Shown piece after piece: positions 18,127 through 26,804 of a stretch of DNA of 64,000 bases; the stretch's first letter is position 1; every line of letters begins with the position of its first letter. Made by a program: the position numbers and the translations under genes. This stretch comes from Kiritimatiellaceae bacterium (GTDB lineage Bacteria; Verrucomicrobiota; Kiritimatiellia; Kiritimatiellales; Tichowtungiaceae). The DNA is taken from contig JABFQY010000003.1 of the NCBI GenBank assembly GCA_013141415.1, forward strand, positions 457,729 through 521,728, read 5' to 3'. The notes below the pieces were generated by a model that did no database searches, had not been told where the DNA came from, and saw only the letters and a program-made list of their open reading frames with translations.

Positions 18127-20205
18127 TTATTTCGCGAAGTGCGTGGCGACCAGGAAGAGGTCGAGCAGTTTGATGAAAATGAACGGCACAATGATTCCGC
18201 CCGCGCCGTAGATCAGCATGTTCTTGCGCAGAATGGCCGCAGCGCCGATCGGCGTATATTTCACGCCGCGCAGCGACAGCGGAATCAGCGCGACAATAAT
18301 CAGCGCGTTGAAAATCACCGCGCTCAGAATCGCGCTTTCCGGCGAATGCAGGTGCATGATGTTCAGCTTCTCAAGCGGGCCGTGACCGCCGGGGCTGGCG
18401 GCGTAGAGCAGGCTGAACATCGCAGGCAGGATGGCGAAATATTTGGAGACGTCGTTGGAGATGCTGAAAGTTGTCAGCGCGCCGCGCGTTATCAACAGCT
18501 GTTTGCCGATCTCGACCACCTCGATGAGTTTGGTCGGATTGCTGTCGAGATCCACCATGTTGCCGGCTTCCCGTGCGGCCTGCGTGCCGGTGTTCATCGC
18601 AACGCCGACATCGGCCTGCGCCAGCGCGGGAGCGTCGTTCGTGCCATCACCGATCATGGCGATAAGCCGTCCGTCAGATTGTTCCTGACGGATGCGCGCC
18701 AGTTTGTCTTCCGGTGTAGCTTCGGCAATAAAGTCATCCACGCCCGCCTCGGCGGCAATGGCGGCGGCGGTGAGCGGATTGTCGCCGGTGATCATCACCG
18801 TGCGCACGCCCATCTTGCGCAACTGGGCAAAGCGTTCGCGGATGCCGCCCTTGACGACATCCTTGAGGCGGATGACGCCGAGTACGCGAGCTCCTTCGAC
18901 CACGACCAGCGGCGTACCGCCCGCGCGGGAAACCTCATTCACCGCTTCCTCGACGGCCTTCGGATAGAGCCCGCCCTGCTCTTCGACGAAACGGCGCACC
19001 GCCTCGGCGGCACCTTTCCGGATGCGGCGCGGCGCGGCACCGGTTTCCGCATCCAAGTCCAAACCGCTCATGCGCGTCTGTGCCGTGAACGGAATAAACC
19101 GCGCATGCGGCTCGGCAACTTCGCGTCCGCGCAACCCGTATTTTTCCTTGGCCAGCACGACGATGGAACGGCCCTCCGGCGTTTCGTCAGCCAGAGAGGA
19201 AAGTTGCGCGGCGTCAGCGACCTCCTCAATTTTGACGCCGGGAGCCGGAATGAATTCTGTCGCCATCCGGTTACCCAGCGTGATGGTGCCGGTTTTGTCG
19301 AGCAGCAACACATCCACATCACCGGCGGCTTCGACGGCGCGTCCGCTGGTGGCGAGTACATTGCGGCGCATCAGCCGGTCGATACCGGCAATGCCGATGG
19401 CGCTGAGCAGTCCGCCGATGGTCGTGGGAATCAGGCAGACGATCAGTGCCATCAGCACCGGCAGGGTTGTGAGCACGACATCTTTTTGTCCGGCGGAGGC
19501 CTCGTTGTAGCGGGCATAAACCGGAAGCGTCAGAACCACCAGAATGAACAACGCGGTCAGGCTGACCAGTACGATGTTCAGCGCGATTTCGTTCGGCGTC
19601 TTCTGCCGTCGCGCGCCCTCGATCATCGAGATCATCCGGTCGAGAAAGGAGTGTCCCGCTTCAGCCGTGACACGCACAACGATGCGGTCGCTGATAACCC
19701 GTGTGCCGCCGGTGACGGCGCTGCGATCGCCGCCGCTCTCGCGGATCACCGGCGCGGATTCGCCTGTGATCGCTGATTCATCCACCGTGGCGATGCCTTC
19801 GACAATCTCACCGTCGGCCGGAAGTATATCGCCGGTCTCGCAGACGAATAAATCGCCGATTTTTAAATCCGGCCCGGCTGCGGCAACCTCTTTGCCGCCG
19901 ACCAGCTTACGCGCCAGCGTTTTGGTTCGCATCTTGCGCAGTGCATCGGCGTGCGCCTTTCCGCGGCCTTCTGCCATTGCTTCGGCGAAATTGGCGAACA
20001 GGCAGGTGAACCAGAGCCACAGGCAGATTTGCAGATTGAATGAAGAGCATTCGCGGAACAGGAACAGCGTGCTCAGAATCGCTCCAACCCAGACAACCAG
20101 CATGACCAGATTCTTGACCTCATCGCGCGGATGCAATTTTTTGAAGGCATCCAGGACGGCCCGCCGCACCAGTGCGGAGTATTGGATTTCTACTTTTGTA
20201 CTCAT
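18127..20205 (-). CDS. kdpB: KdpB, catalytic P-type ATPase subunit
   Basis: 692 residues. The P-type ATPase signatures are present: [10 protein letters not shown] near residue 300 with the phosphorylated Asp, TGES in the actuator domain, KGAAEAV in the nucleotide-binding domain, and [12 protein letters not shown] in the hinge. KdpB hydrolyses ATP to drive K+ uptake through KdpA. The start has AAGGAG upstream, 9 bases after kdpA. Confidence 0.98.
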   Translation of the reverse strand: MSTKVEIQYSALVRRAVLDAFKKLHPRDEVKNLVMLVVWVGAILSTLFLFRECSSFNLQICLWLWFTCLFANFAEAMAEGRGKAHADALRKMRTKTLARKLVGGKEVAAAGPDLKIGDLFVCETGDILPADGEIVEGIATVDESAITGESAPVIRESGGDRSAVTGGTRVISDRIVVRVTAEAGHSFLDRMISMIEGARRQKTPNEIALNIVLVSLTALFILVVLTLPVYARYNEASAGQKDVVLTTLPVLMALIVCLIPTTIGGLLSAIGIAGIDRLMRRNVLATSGRAVEAAGDVDVLLLDKTGTITLGNRMATEFIPAPGVKIEEVADAAQLSSLADETPEGRSIVVLAKEKYGLRGREVAEPHARFIPFTAQTRMSGLDLDAETGAAPRRIRKGAAEAVRRFVEEQGGLYPKAVEEAVNEVSRAGGTPLVVVEGARVLGVIRLKDVVKGGIRERFAQLRKMGVRTVMITGDNPLTAAAIAAEAGVDDFIAEATPEDKLARIRQEQSDGRLIAMIGDGTNDAPALAQADVGVAMNTGTQAAREAGNMVDLDSNPTKLIEVVEIGKQLLITRGALTTFSISNDVSKYFAILPAMFSLLYAASPGGHGPLEKLNIMHLHSPESAILSAVIFNALIIVALIPLSLRGVKYTPIGAAAILRKNMLIYGAGGIIVPFIFIKLLDLFLVATHFAK

Positions 20206-20214
20206 GACAGCTCC

Positions 20215-21909
20215 TTAAAATGCGCGGCCCGTTAACATCAACCCATGCTCGACGATCGGCCCCAGACAGAGCGCCGGGAAAAATGTCAGTGCGCCGATGA
20301 TCATAATTACACCGAGCAGTACGCAGGCAAACGTCAGCCCGTTGGTCGGAAAGGTGCCGGGCGATGCCGGCACGGTTTTCTTGGCGGCCAGATGACCGGC
20401 GATGGCCAGAACGGCGAAGATCACGCCGAAGCGGCCCAGCAGCATCGCCGCGCCGAGTGTGAGATTGTAAAAATACGTATTGGCATTGAGCCCTGCGAAA
20501 GCGCTGCCGTTATTGTTCGATGCCGAAGCAAAGGCGTAAAAGATTTCGCTCAGGCCGTGCGGCCCGCCGTTGGTCAGGCTCGACAGCCCGGCCGCCGCGT
20601 TGCACGCGACCGCCGAGCCGAGCAGAATCAGCGTGTTCGGAATGAGAATCGCCGCTACCGCCCAGGTGGCTTCCCACGCCTGGATTTTTTTGCCGAGGTA
20701 TTCCGGCGTACGGCCGACCATCAGCCCGGCGATAAAGACCGCAATCAGCACATGCATCAGCATACCGTAGAGCCCGGCGCCAACGCCGCCGAAGGCGATG
20801 CATCCGAGCATGATATTCCACAGCGGCATCATCCCCGCCAGCGGCATAAAGCTGTCGTGCATCGCGTTGACCGCGCCGCAGGAGGTGCCCGTTGTCGCAA
20901 CGGCAAACAGCACGCTGTTCATTACGCCAAACCTCGTCTCTTTCCCTTCAAGCAGCGGGCCGGTTTGACTAAGCACCGGATTCGGCTGAGACTCTGCCCA
21001 CCACGCCACGGCAACACTTCCTGCCAGCAGCACCAGCATCACGCCGAAAAGACACCACGCGTGCCGCCGGTCACCGATCAGCAGACCGAACGCAAAAACC
21101 AGCGAAGCCGGAACGATCAGCAGGCCGAACATTTCGAGAAAATTAGATACCGGCGTGGGATTTTCGAACGGATGCGCGCTGTTCTGGCCGAAGAACCCGC
21201 CGCCGTTTGTGCCGATGTGCTTGATGGCAATCTGCGATGCCGCAGGTCCGAGCGGGATCACCATCTCTGCGCCTGACAGCGCGGTCGCATTCGCATAGGG
21301 CTTGAGATTCTGCACTACGCCCTGACTGGTCAGCGCAACGGCGAGAAGCATCGCCAGCGGCAGCAGCACATAAACCGTTGCGCGGGTAACGTCCACCCAG
21401 AAACTGCCAAGCGTCTTTGCCGAGGCGCGCTTCAGCCCGCGCGCCAGAGCCACCAGCACCGCGATGCCGGTCGCAGCGCTGAGGAAATTATGCACCGCCA
21501 GTCCGACCATCTGCGTGAAATAGCTCATCGTGCTTTCGCCTGCATACGCCTGCCAGTTCGTGTTCGTGATAAAACTGATTGCCGTGTTAAGCGCCAGCGC
21601 CCACGGGACATTCGGCAGCTTTTGCGGATTCAGCGGTAGCCACGCCTGTGCCATCTGGAGTGCCATCAGCGTGACGAGGCCGATGAGGTTGAAAATCAGC
21701 ACCGCCCAAAAGTAGCGTTGCCACGGCATTTCCTCATCCGCGCGCACGCCGCCGAGTTTATAAATCCACTTCTCCAGCGGACGCAGCCAACCCGCGAAAC
21801 GCGGCGGGCGACCATCCAGTACCTTAGACAGATAGATGCCGAGGAGCGGAGAGAGCGCGAGCAGCGCGCCGAAAAATGCGATCACCTGCAACCATTCAGT
21901 TGTTTTCAT
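20215..21909 (-). CDS. kdpA: KdpA, potassium-binding channel-like subunit
   Basis: 564 residues, about ten transmembrane helices, and KdpA selectivity-filter-like segments such as ITNTNWQAY, GTNGGGFFGQNSAHPFENPTP (in two loops), TTGTSCGAVN and ASASNNNGSAFAGL. It is the first gene of the kdp operon. I see no kdpF-like small reading frame upstream, and the start has no clear ribosome-binding site, so the N-terminus is the least secure part of this call. Confidence 0.97.
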   Translation of the reverse strand: MKTTEWLQVIAFFGALLALSPLLGIYLSKVLDGRPPRFAGWLRPLEKWIYKLGGVRADEEMPWQRYFWAVLIFNLIGLVTLMALQMAQAWLPLNPQKLPNVPWALALNTAISFITNTNWQAYAGESTMSYFTQMVGLAVHNFLSAATGIAVLVALARGLKRASAKTLGSFWVDVTRATVYVLLPLAMLLAVALTSQGVVQNLKPYANATALSGAEMVIPLGPAASQIAIKHIGTNGGGFFGQNSAHPFENPTPVSNFLEMFGLLIVPASLVFAFGLLIGDRRHAWCLFGVMLVLLAGSVAVAWWAESQPNPVLSQTGPLLEGKETRFGVMNSVLFAVATTGTSCGAVNAMHDSFMPLAGMMPLWNIMLGCIAFGGVGAGLYGMLMHVLIAVFIAGLMVGRTPEYLGKKIQAWEATWAVAAILIPNTLILLGSAVACNAAAGLSSLTNGGPHGLSEIFYAFASASNNNGSAFAGLNANTYFYNLTLGAAMLLGRFGVIFAVLAIAGHLAAKKTVPASPGTFPTNGLTFACVLLGVIMIIGALTFFPALCLGPIVEHGLMLTGRAF

Positions 21910-21963
21910 GTCACAAGATTAAAGGTGGGACCTCAGACAGCCTAATTAAAAGACCGCGCCGGT

Positions 21964-21983
21964 ATGTTAAAAAAACATTAAAA
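21964..21983. promoter_or_regulatory. Possible operator between kdpA and the phospholipase D gene
   Basis: An AT-rich inverted repeat (ATGTT and AACAT arms around a run of A/T) lies in the 124-base divergent gap, about 55-75 bases upstream of kdpA. Its position and T-rich character fit a KdpE-type site, but the match to the known E. coli KdpE site is only general. Confidence 0.25.
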
Positions 21984-21999
21984 CAACCAACCTGATTCA

Positions 22000-22027
22000 T
22001 TGGAAAAAAGTTAGCGCCTGTTATTCT
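22000..22027 (+). promoter_or_regulatory. Promoter of a probably leaderless phospholipase D gene
   Basis: TTGGAA (22000-22005), a 16-base spacer and TATTCT (22022-22027). The GTG start at 22034 follows only 6 bases after the -10 box, with no ribosome-binding site. Confidence 0.45.
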
Positions 22028-22033
22028 CCGCCC

Positions 22034-23404
22034 GTGAAAGTTTATCTTCCTATCCTCTGCGCCATCCTGTTCTGTGCCGGATGTTCCACCACCGGGCGGC
22101 AGCTGGCCTATGACAACACCGTACAGGTGGCCAAGCGCCCGTTCAGCGATACGGCCGAACTGGGCTGGCGCGTTAAAACCTTCTGGACGGAAGAAACCTC
22201 CGCCGTCTGGCGGCGCTACATTAGTTTTCCGCTACTCAGCCTGCACGATATTCCGGACGTAAAACCGGTACCGGCGCCAATGAAGCGTACGGTGATGTCC
22301 AAATGGCTCCGGCGAAAAACCGGCCCACCGGCTGAAGGCACCGCCCGACTGCTGCTCAACGGCGAAAACTTTTTTCCGCAGTTTGAAGAATCAATCCGTA
22401 CCGCCACCAACCGCATCGATCTGAAAACCTACATCTTCGACAACGACGACGTCGCCAAGCAAACCGCCGACCTGCTCAAAGCCCGCAGCCATGAAATCAA
22501 CGTACGGATTCTCTACGACTCATTCGGAACCCGTCACGCATGGGACGTCAACGCGCCGTCACTGCCGACCAACACGGTTTATGAAGTGGATGACATGATC
22601 CGGTATCTGGAAAAGGATTCCGGTATTGAACTGCGCCGTGCCTGCCATACGTTGCTCACCTCCGAGCACTCAAAATATTTTCTCATTGACCGGCGGATCG
22701 CCTATTTCGGCGGCATGAATATCGGCCGCGAATACCGCTATGACTGGCGCGACGCCATGTTCGAACTTTCCGGCCCCGTCGTCGGCGCACTCGAAACCAA
22801 CTTTGAGCGCTCATGGACGCTTGCCAGCGGCGACACCTTCACGCTGTTTAAACTGCCGAAGCCGCACGCGCCGGACTATTCCGGAACCAACGAACTTTAT
22901 CTGACACCCACCACGCCGATGAAAGCGTATCTCTACCGCGGACAATTGCGCGCCATCGAACACGCCAAACAGAGTATCTACCTCGAAAATCCTTACCTGT
23001 GGAACTCGTCCATCGTTTACCAGCTCTGCGCGGCGCGCAAACGCGGCGTTGACGTTCGCGTCACCATTCCGCGCGACGTCAACCACGGTATCGGCATCGC
23101 CGCCAACAAACTGACCGTCAAACGGCTGCTCGATAACGGCGTACGCGTTTTTGTTTATCCGGGGATGACGCACGTCAAAGCCGCCGTCTATGACCAGTGG
23201 GCCTGCTTCGGCTCAGCCAACTTCGACGACCTCAGCCTGCACAAAAACTACGAGCTGAATATCTTCACCGACAATCCGGCAATTGTCTGTCAGGTTAAAA
23301 AGGACTTGCTCGAAGGCGGACAGAGACTTTCAACCGAAATTCACGATGCCGGCGAAATCAGCTGGATGGATACGTTCACCGCCAGTCTCTCCCAGTATTT
23401 GTAG
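22034..23404 (+). CDS. Phospholipase D-family lipoprotein (cardiolipin synthase-like)
   Basis: 456 residues. A lipoprotein signal peptide ends in the lipobox CAGC (LFCAGCS). Two HKD motifs are intact: HSKYFLID near residue 213 with GGMNIG, and HVKAAVYD near residue 378 with GSANFD. The paired HKD layout is that of PLD-type phosphatidyltransferases such as ClsC and of nucleases. With a lipid anchor a role in envelope phospholipid metabolism is likely. The start is GTG; the TAG stop lies within the GTAG foot of a REP hairpin. Confidence 0.85.
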   Translation: MKVYLPILCAILFCAGCSTTGRQLAYDNTVQVAKRPFSDTAELGWRVKTFWTEETSAVWRRYISFPLLSLHDIPDVKPVPAPMKRTVMSKWLRRKTGPPAEGTARLLLNGENFFPQFEESIRTATNRIDLKTYIFDNDDVAKQTADLLKARSHEINVRILYDSFGTRHAWDVNAPSLPTNTVYEVDDMIRYLEKDSGIELRRACHTLLTSEHSKYFLIDRRIAYFGGMNIGREYRYDWRDAMFELSGPVVGALETNFERSWTLASGDTFTLFKLPKPHAPDYSGTNELYLTPTTPMKAYLYRGQLRAIEHAKQSIYLENPYLWNSSIVYQLCAARKRGVDVRVTIPRDVNHGIGIAANKLTVKRLLDNGVRVFVYPGMTHVKAAVYDQWACFGSANFDDLSLHKNYELNIFTDNPAIVCQVKKDLLEGGQRLSTEIHDAGEISWMDTFTASLSQYL

Positions 23405-23439
23405 TGGCTAGCAGGAAAACACGCTGAAGCGTGGACTAC
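23401..23439. repeat. REP-type hairpin at the 3' end of the phospholipase D gene
   Basis: GTAGT at 23401 and ACTAC at 23435-23439 close the unit. Inside, CACGCTGAAGCGTG forms a stem. Read on the minus strand it has the REP grammar: GTAG foot then hairpin. The first GTAG supplies the TAG stop of the upstream gene. Confidence 0.6.
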
Positions 23440-23468
23440 GAACACCGCAAGGTGCGCGAATTCTGTTT

Positions 23469-23491
23469 GTAGTACAGGCTTCAGCCTGCTC
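23469..23491 (+). repeat. REP hairpin, GTAG followed by CAGGC/GCCTG stem
   Basis: GTAGTACAGGCTTCAGCCTG has the GTAG foot and a CAGGCT/AGCCTG stem, a variant of the hairpin family at 25087 and 60077. It directly abuts a decayed copy of the murJ 3' end. Confidence 0.7.
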
Positions 23492-23492
23492 A

Positions 23493-23530
23493 TCCCTTCC
23501 GTCGCAAGACGGCGTTAAAAGACCAGATCG
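23493..23530 (-). pseudogene. Decayed fragment of the murJ 3' end (copy 3)
   Basis: On the minus strand this reads as the last dozen codons of murJ (GTC-TTT-T-AAC-GCC-GTC and CGACGGAAGGGATGA) with a one-base insertion that breaks the frame. It matches the better preserved fragment at 23932-23993 and the true murJ end at 25131-25190. Confidence 0.6.
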
Positions 23531-23534
23531 ACTG

Positions 23535-23567
23535 CGGTCAAGTATAAGTCAACTTATCGGTCAAGTG
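23535..23567. repeat. GTCAAGT iteron block, left copy
   Basis: Three spaced copies of a GGTCAAGT-like heptamer in 33 bases. The same arrangement, with 27 of 33 positions identical, recurs at 25019-25051 upstream of the Fic gene. This copy overlaps the stop codon of the small membrane protein gene. Confidence 0.7.
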
Positions 23568-23847
23568 GGTTTCTTTTGGATTTCCGAGTCCAAATAATTC
23601 CCGCAACAACGCCAACCAAAATCCATTGTACGAAAAAAAAGATAGGAATAAGAATAAACCCTGAACACCCGTACGGCGGAAGTCTCATCATAACCCACGC
23701 GTAGATCATGACCCATGCCGGTATATGGATGCATCGGATCACAACATTGCAATCATCCCAAATCCCAAAATTACCTGACAAAAACATTGCGGACACCACG
23801 AAGATGCCAATAAGAAATCCAATGAATGTTGTTAAAGCCAATTTCAT
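23554..23847 (-). CDS. Small integral membrane protein of unknown function
   Basis: 97 residues with three to four hydrophobic segments (around residues 3-25, 38-55 and 65-87) and a basic tail. I recognise no family. The hydrophobic pattern and the absence of stops support a real gene, but no clear ribosome-binding site is seen. It lies between two decayed murJ 3' ends and next to the Fic gene, so it may belong to an acquired cassette. Confidence 0.55.
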   Translation of the reverse strand: MKLALTTFIGFLIGIFVVSAMFLSGNFGIWDDCNVVIRCIHIPAWVMIYAWVMMRLPPYGCSGFILIPIFFFVQWILVGVVAGIIWTRKSKRNPLDR

Positions 23848-23931
23848 ATCAATACCCCTGACAGTTTACTGGAAAAGATTGCCGCCGAATCCTGGAGTGC
23901 ATTCTTTTCTCCTCCCTCATTTCTTTCGGTC

Positions 23932-23993
23932 TCATCCCTTCCGGCGCAGGACGGCGTTGAAGACCTGCGCGGCTTCGCGGCGGCAGAGCAGGA
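23932..23993 (-). pseudogene. Duplicate of the murJ 3' end (copy 2)
   Basis: On the minus strand this reads LLCRREAAQVFNAVLRRKG and a TGA stop, nearly identical to the C-terminus of MurJ encoded at 25131-25190 (LLCRREAAQVFNAVVRRKK). The homology stops abruptly at the stop codon of the Fic gene. It is a displaced or foreign copy of the gene end with no upstream coding region. Confidence 0.85.
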
Positions 23994-25001
23994 TTATCCT
24001 TTCAGCACATACCGTCCGTTTTTCGGCGTACCTACCCGTTTAATAAGCCCGGCTTTAATCAGCGGATTCAACGCATCCATTGCTCCCTGTTTGGAAATGC
24101 CAAGGCCGTCCCAGATTTCGCGCGGACTGAGGCTGCCCTTCGCCCGGAGCAGGTGCAGCAACTGTTCCTGCTTCGGTCGCAACACCAGTTTCGAAGCGCT
24201 TTTGGACGCCGCAAACTGCTGAATGCGCTGCCACACCCGTTCCAGTGTCTGCTGCAATCCTTCGGCGTTGTATTCCAGCCACGAGGTCAAATCTTCTCCC
24301 TGCTGACGCACCGCCTGCAATGCCGCGTAGTAACGCGGACGATCTTCCCAGTAATATTCATCCACCGAAAAAATATGGTGTGAGTCAAAACCCCGCCGAT
24401 ACAGTTCCCATAAAGCCAAAGCCCGGCCGGTACGGCCATTGCCGTCGGCAAAAGGATGAATATCTTCAAAACGGTAATGCAAGATGGCGGAGCTCAACAC
24501 CGGCGACATATCCGTCGAGTTTTTGTTCCACCACTCCAGCAATTCAAACATCAAACCCGACACATCATCCGGCGGCGGCGGAACGTGCGGCCCGACCCGC
24601 ACCCGGATTGTACGATAAGTTCCTGCCTCGCCTTGATCCATAACCTGTCCGGCCATGATGGCATGGAGCCGGAACAGATCCTCGTGCGTGAGCTTCTTCT
24701 TGGTCGCATTCTTTTCGATATGGCGAAGCGCGGCGAAATAGTTCAGCACTTCGCGACGGTCACGTGAAGGTACAGGTACCGGTTCTTCCTGAGCTTCCAC
24801 CGCCCTCACCTGTTCCAGCGTGAGCGGGTTACCCTCAATTGCCGTGGAAGAATGGGCGTTCCGGGCGCGTGAATCCTTCTGCAAAGCAGGAATCCAAGAG
24901 ACCTGTACCGTCGCACTTTGAATCTGTTCGCGTAAGGCCGCGATGGACTCCACGCGGGAAAGTAACGCCGGTGAAATAGTAAACTTCGGCTGATAACTCA
25001 T
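23994..25001 (-). CDS. Fic family protein (AMP-transferase) with winged-helix domain
   Basis: 335 residues. An N-terminal inhibitory-type helix SSTAIEGN (the [ST]xxxE[GN] motif) precedes the Fic core with HPFADGNGRTGRAL, the full HxFx(D/E)GNGRxxR motif, so AMPylation activity is expected. The last 70 residues form a winged helix (SPREIWDGLGISKQGAMDAL), common in Fic proteins that regulate their own transcription. Iterated GTCAAGT sequences overlap its promoter. No ribosome-binding site is visible and the start lies 7 bases from a -10 box. No separate antitoxin gene is adjacent, which fits the intramolecular inhibitory helix type. Confidence 0.93.
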   Translation of the reverse strand: MSYQPKFTISPALLSRVESIAALREQIQSATVQVSWIPALQKDSRARNAHSSTAIEGNPLTLEQVRAVEAQEEPVPVPSRDRREVLNYFAALRHIEKNATKKKLTHEDLFRLHAIMAGQVMDQGEAGTYRTIRVRVGPHVPPPPDDVSGLMFELLEWWNKNSTDMSPVLSSAILHYRFEDIHPFADGNGRTGRALALWELYRRGFDSHHIFSVDEYYWEDRPRYYAALQAVRQQGEDLTSWLEYNAEGLQQTLERVWQRIQQFAASKSASKLVLRPKQEQLLHLLRAKGSLSPREIWDGLGISKQGAMDALNPLIKAGLIKRVGTPKNGRYVLKG

Positions 25002-25007
25002 GGAGGG

Positions 25008-25051
25008 ACTCTACTCGTCGGTCAAGTATGGGTCAAGCAATTGGTCAAGTG
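25008..25051 (-). promoter_or_regulatory. Fic gene promoter overlapped by GTCAAGT iterons
   Basis: On the minus strand the three iterons read CTTGACC. The middle one supplies a -35 (TTGACC, 25031-25036), followed by a 17-base spacer and TAGAGT (25008-25013); the ATG follows 6 bases later. A repressor binding the iterons would block the promoter, and the winged helix of Fic is an obvious candidate. Confidence 0.55.
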
Positions 25052-25086
25052 ATTTTCTATCGAAATTTTAATCGGTACTGATCAAT

Positions 25087-25134
25087 GTAGGACAGGCTTC
25101 CAGCCTGTCTGGACAGGCAGGATGCCTGTCCTAC
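25087..25134. repeat. REPIN: two GTAG hairpins in inverted orientation
   Basis: GTAG at 25087 is followed by GACAGGCTTCCAGCCTGTC, then the mirror unit ends in CCTGTCCTAC at 25134. Both ends are GTAG feet facing outward as GTAG...CTAC. The right CTAC contains the TAG stop codon of murJ (25131-25133). The first half has the same hairpin as the ends of the xseA insertion. Confidence 0.85.
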
Positions 25135-26705
25135 TTTTTCCGCCGGACGACGGCGTTGAAGACCTGGGCGGCTTCGCGGCGGCAAAGCAGGACAGAGGCG
25201 AGCAGATAAACGATCATGCCGCCGGCGATGGCGCCGCCGACAGAAATAAACTGCGTCAGTTTTCCGGCGAGGTGATTATTCAGTGCCTGAAAAATCCAGC
25301 CGTGAACGAAGATTACCGTCGCGCCCATAATCACGGCGGCGATCAGCGCGCGTCCGGCTCCGGCCAGTACCGACAGCCAGCCGGGCGATCCGATGCGACG
25401 TCCGAGCCGCCAGCCGAGCGTCAGTCCGTTGAAGGCTTCCGATACGACCGCTGAACCGGCGAGGCTCATGGCTTTGTATTCGGTCGGCAACGATAGCGTG
25501 AAAATCAGGTTGAGCGAAAAGTTGATGCCGACGCTGTAGAGTCCGTTGCGATACGGCGTGCGGGTGTCGCCCAGTCCGTAGAAGGCCGGAACAAAAACTT
25601 TGGCCAGTCCGAAAAAGAAAAGGCCCGGCGCATAAACGCGCAGTACCGATGCCGTTCGATCCACGGAATCGACATCAAAATTGCCCCACCCCAAAAGCAT
25701 TTCAGTGACCGGACGGGCCAGCGCCATCAGGCCGACCGCCGCCGGTATCATGACAAACAAAAGCATCCGCAGGGCGCGGTTGATGGTCAGGCGGATACGT
25801 TCCTCTTCGCCGACGGCGGCGTGGTTGGAGAATACCGGAAGCAAAACGGTGCTCATGGCGGTGGCAAGAATGCCCTGCGGAAAGTAGAGCAGGCGTTCAG
25901 CGAAATACATGGTAGCGGCGGCCCACGGCGTCGCCCAGCGCGCCATGATGCTGTTGATGGTCATGTTAACTTGCGAAACGGACTGGCCGAGCGCGGTCGG
26001 CGCCATCAGGCCGATGAAGCGGGTGACCTGCGGATCCTTTGCATTCAGATCGACGCCCGGCCGCCAGCCGAGCCGGTACATGGCGGGAATTTGCGCCGCC
26101 AGCTGTACCGCGCCCGCCACTAGCACGCCGAACGCGACGCCGGCGATTTGATCTTCCGGTGTTGCACCCATCCGCGGGCAAACGAAAATCACAAAGGCGA
26201 TCCAGGTAATGTTCAGCAGGCAGGGGGTAAAGGAAGCCAGCGCGAATTTGCCGAAGCTGTTGAGGATTCCCTGAGACAGCGCGGTCAGGCAGATGAAAAA
26301 GAGGTACGGAAGCATGATGCGCAGAAGCGGCAACGTCTGCGTTCCTTTGCGGAAGGCTTCGACCAGCGGCGGAAAAAAGGTGATGCCGATGCCGATCAGA
26401 ACAATGACGATCAGAATCGCGCCGATCAGCGTCAATACCCGGCGGGCGAACCGCCAGGCCGCCGTCTCGCCTTCTTTGGCACGAACCGCTGAAAAAACCG
26501 GCACAAAGGCAGAGGAAAGCGCCCCTTCGCCGAATAGCGCACGAAACATGTTCGGGATGCGAAAGGCGACGACAAAGTCGGACATCACCGCACTGGTGCC
26601 GAAGGCGGCGGCGGTGACGGTTTCGCGCAGCAGACCGAGAAGACGGCTCAGCATGGTGAACAGGCTGACGGTTCCAACCGAGCGGAATAATTTACGGTGT
26701 TCCAT
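25131..26705 (-). CDS. murJ: Lipid II flippase MurJ
   Basis: 524 residues with about 14 transmembrane helices. Family motifs are SVGTVSLFTMLSRLLGLLRE at the N-terminus, ALFGEGALSSAFVPVFS, and FFGLAKVFVPAFYGLGDTRTPY around the tenth helix. MurJ flips lipid II across the inner membrane for peptidoglycan synthesis. The ATG at 26705 was preferred over an in-frame TTG 21 bases upstream. Its last codons run into a REPIN that provides the stop. It is divergent from the lpxC-like gene. Confidence 0.95.
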   Translation of the reverse strand: MEHRKLFRSVGTVSLFTMLSRLLGLLRETVTAAAFGTSAVMSDFVVAFRIPNMFRALFGEGALSSAFVPVFSAVRAKEGETAAWRFARRVLTLIGAILIVIVLIGIGITFFPPLVEAFRKGTQTLPLLRIMLPYLFFICLTALSQGILNSFGKFALASFTPCLLNITWIAFVIFVCPRMGATPEDQIAGVAFGVLVAGAVQLAAQIPAMYRLGWRPGVDLNAKDPQVTRFIGLMAPTALGQSVSQVNMTINSIMARWATPWAAATMYFAERLLYFPQGILATAMSTVLLPVFSNHAAVGEEERIRLTINRALRMLLFVMIPAAVGLMALARPVTEMLLGWGNFDVDSVDRTASVLRVYAPGLFFFGLAKVFVPAFYGLGDTRTPYRNGLYSVGINFSLNLIFTLSLPTEYKAMSLAGSAVVSEAFNGLTLGWRLGRRIGSPGWLSVLAGAGRALIAAVIMGATVIFVHGWIFQALNNHLAGKLTQFISVGGAIAGGMIVYLLASVLLCRREAAQVFNAVVRRKK

Positions 26706-26722
26706 AAAGTTTGTCTGATTTT

Positions 26723-26737
26723 CCAAAGTTTGGAACT
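26723..26737. promoter_or_regulatory. TTCCAA/TTGGAA palindrome in the murJ-lpxC-like divergent gap
   Basis: TTCCAAAGTTTGGAA is a near-perfect palindrome centred in the 99-base gap between two envelope genes. A TATAGA that could serve as -10 for the plus-strand gene lies shortly after it. Similar palindromes lie upstream of the MFS gene (6975-6990) and near nadD (51302-51316). Confidence 0.35.
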
Positions 26738-26804
26738 CGCAAGACTATAGAGGCTTTCGTATCTTACAACACGAAATTTAATGATCTAACCACGGACTGA
26801 ACCT

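Noticed and set aside
18139-19776. Long open frame antisense to kdpB (about 545 codons)
   Set aside because: Arg/His/Gln-rich composition typical of a shadow frame; kdpB on the other strand is complete.
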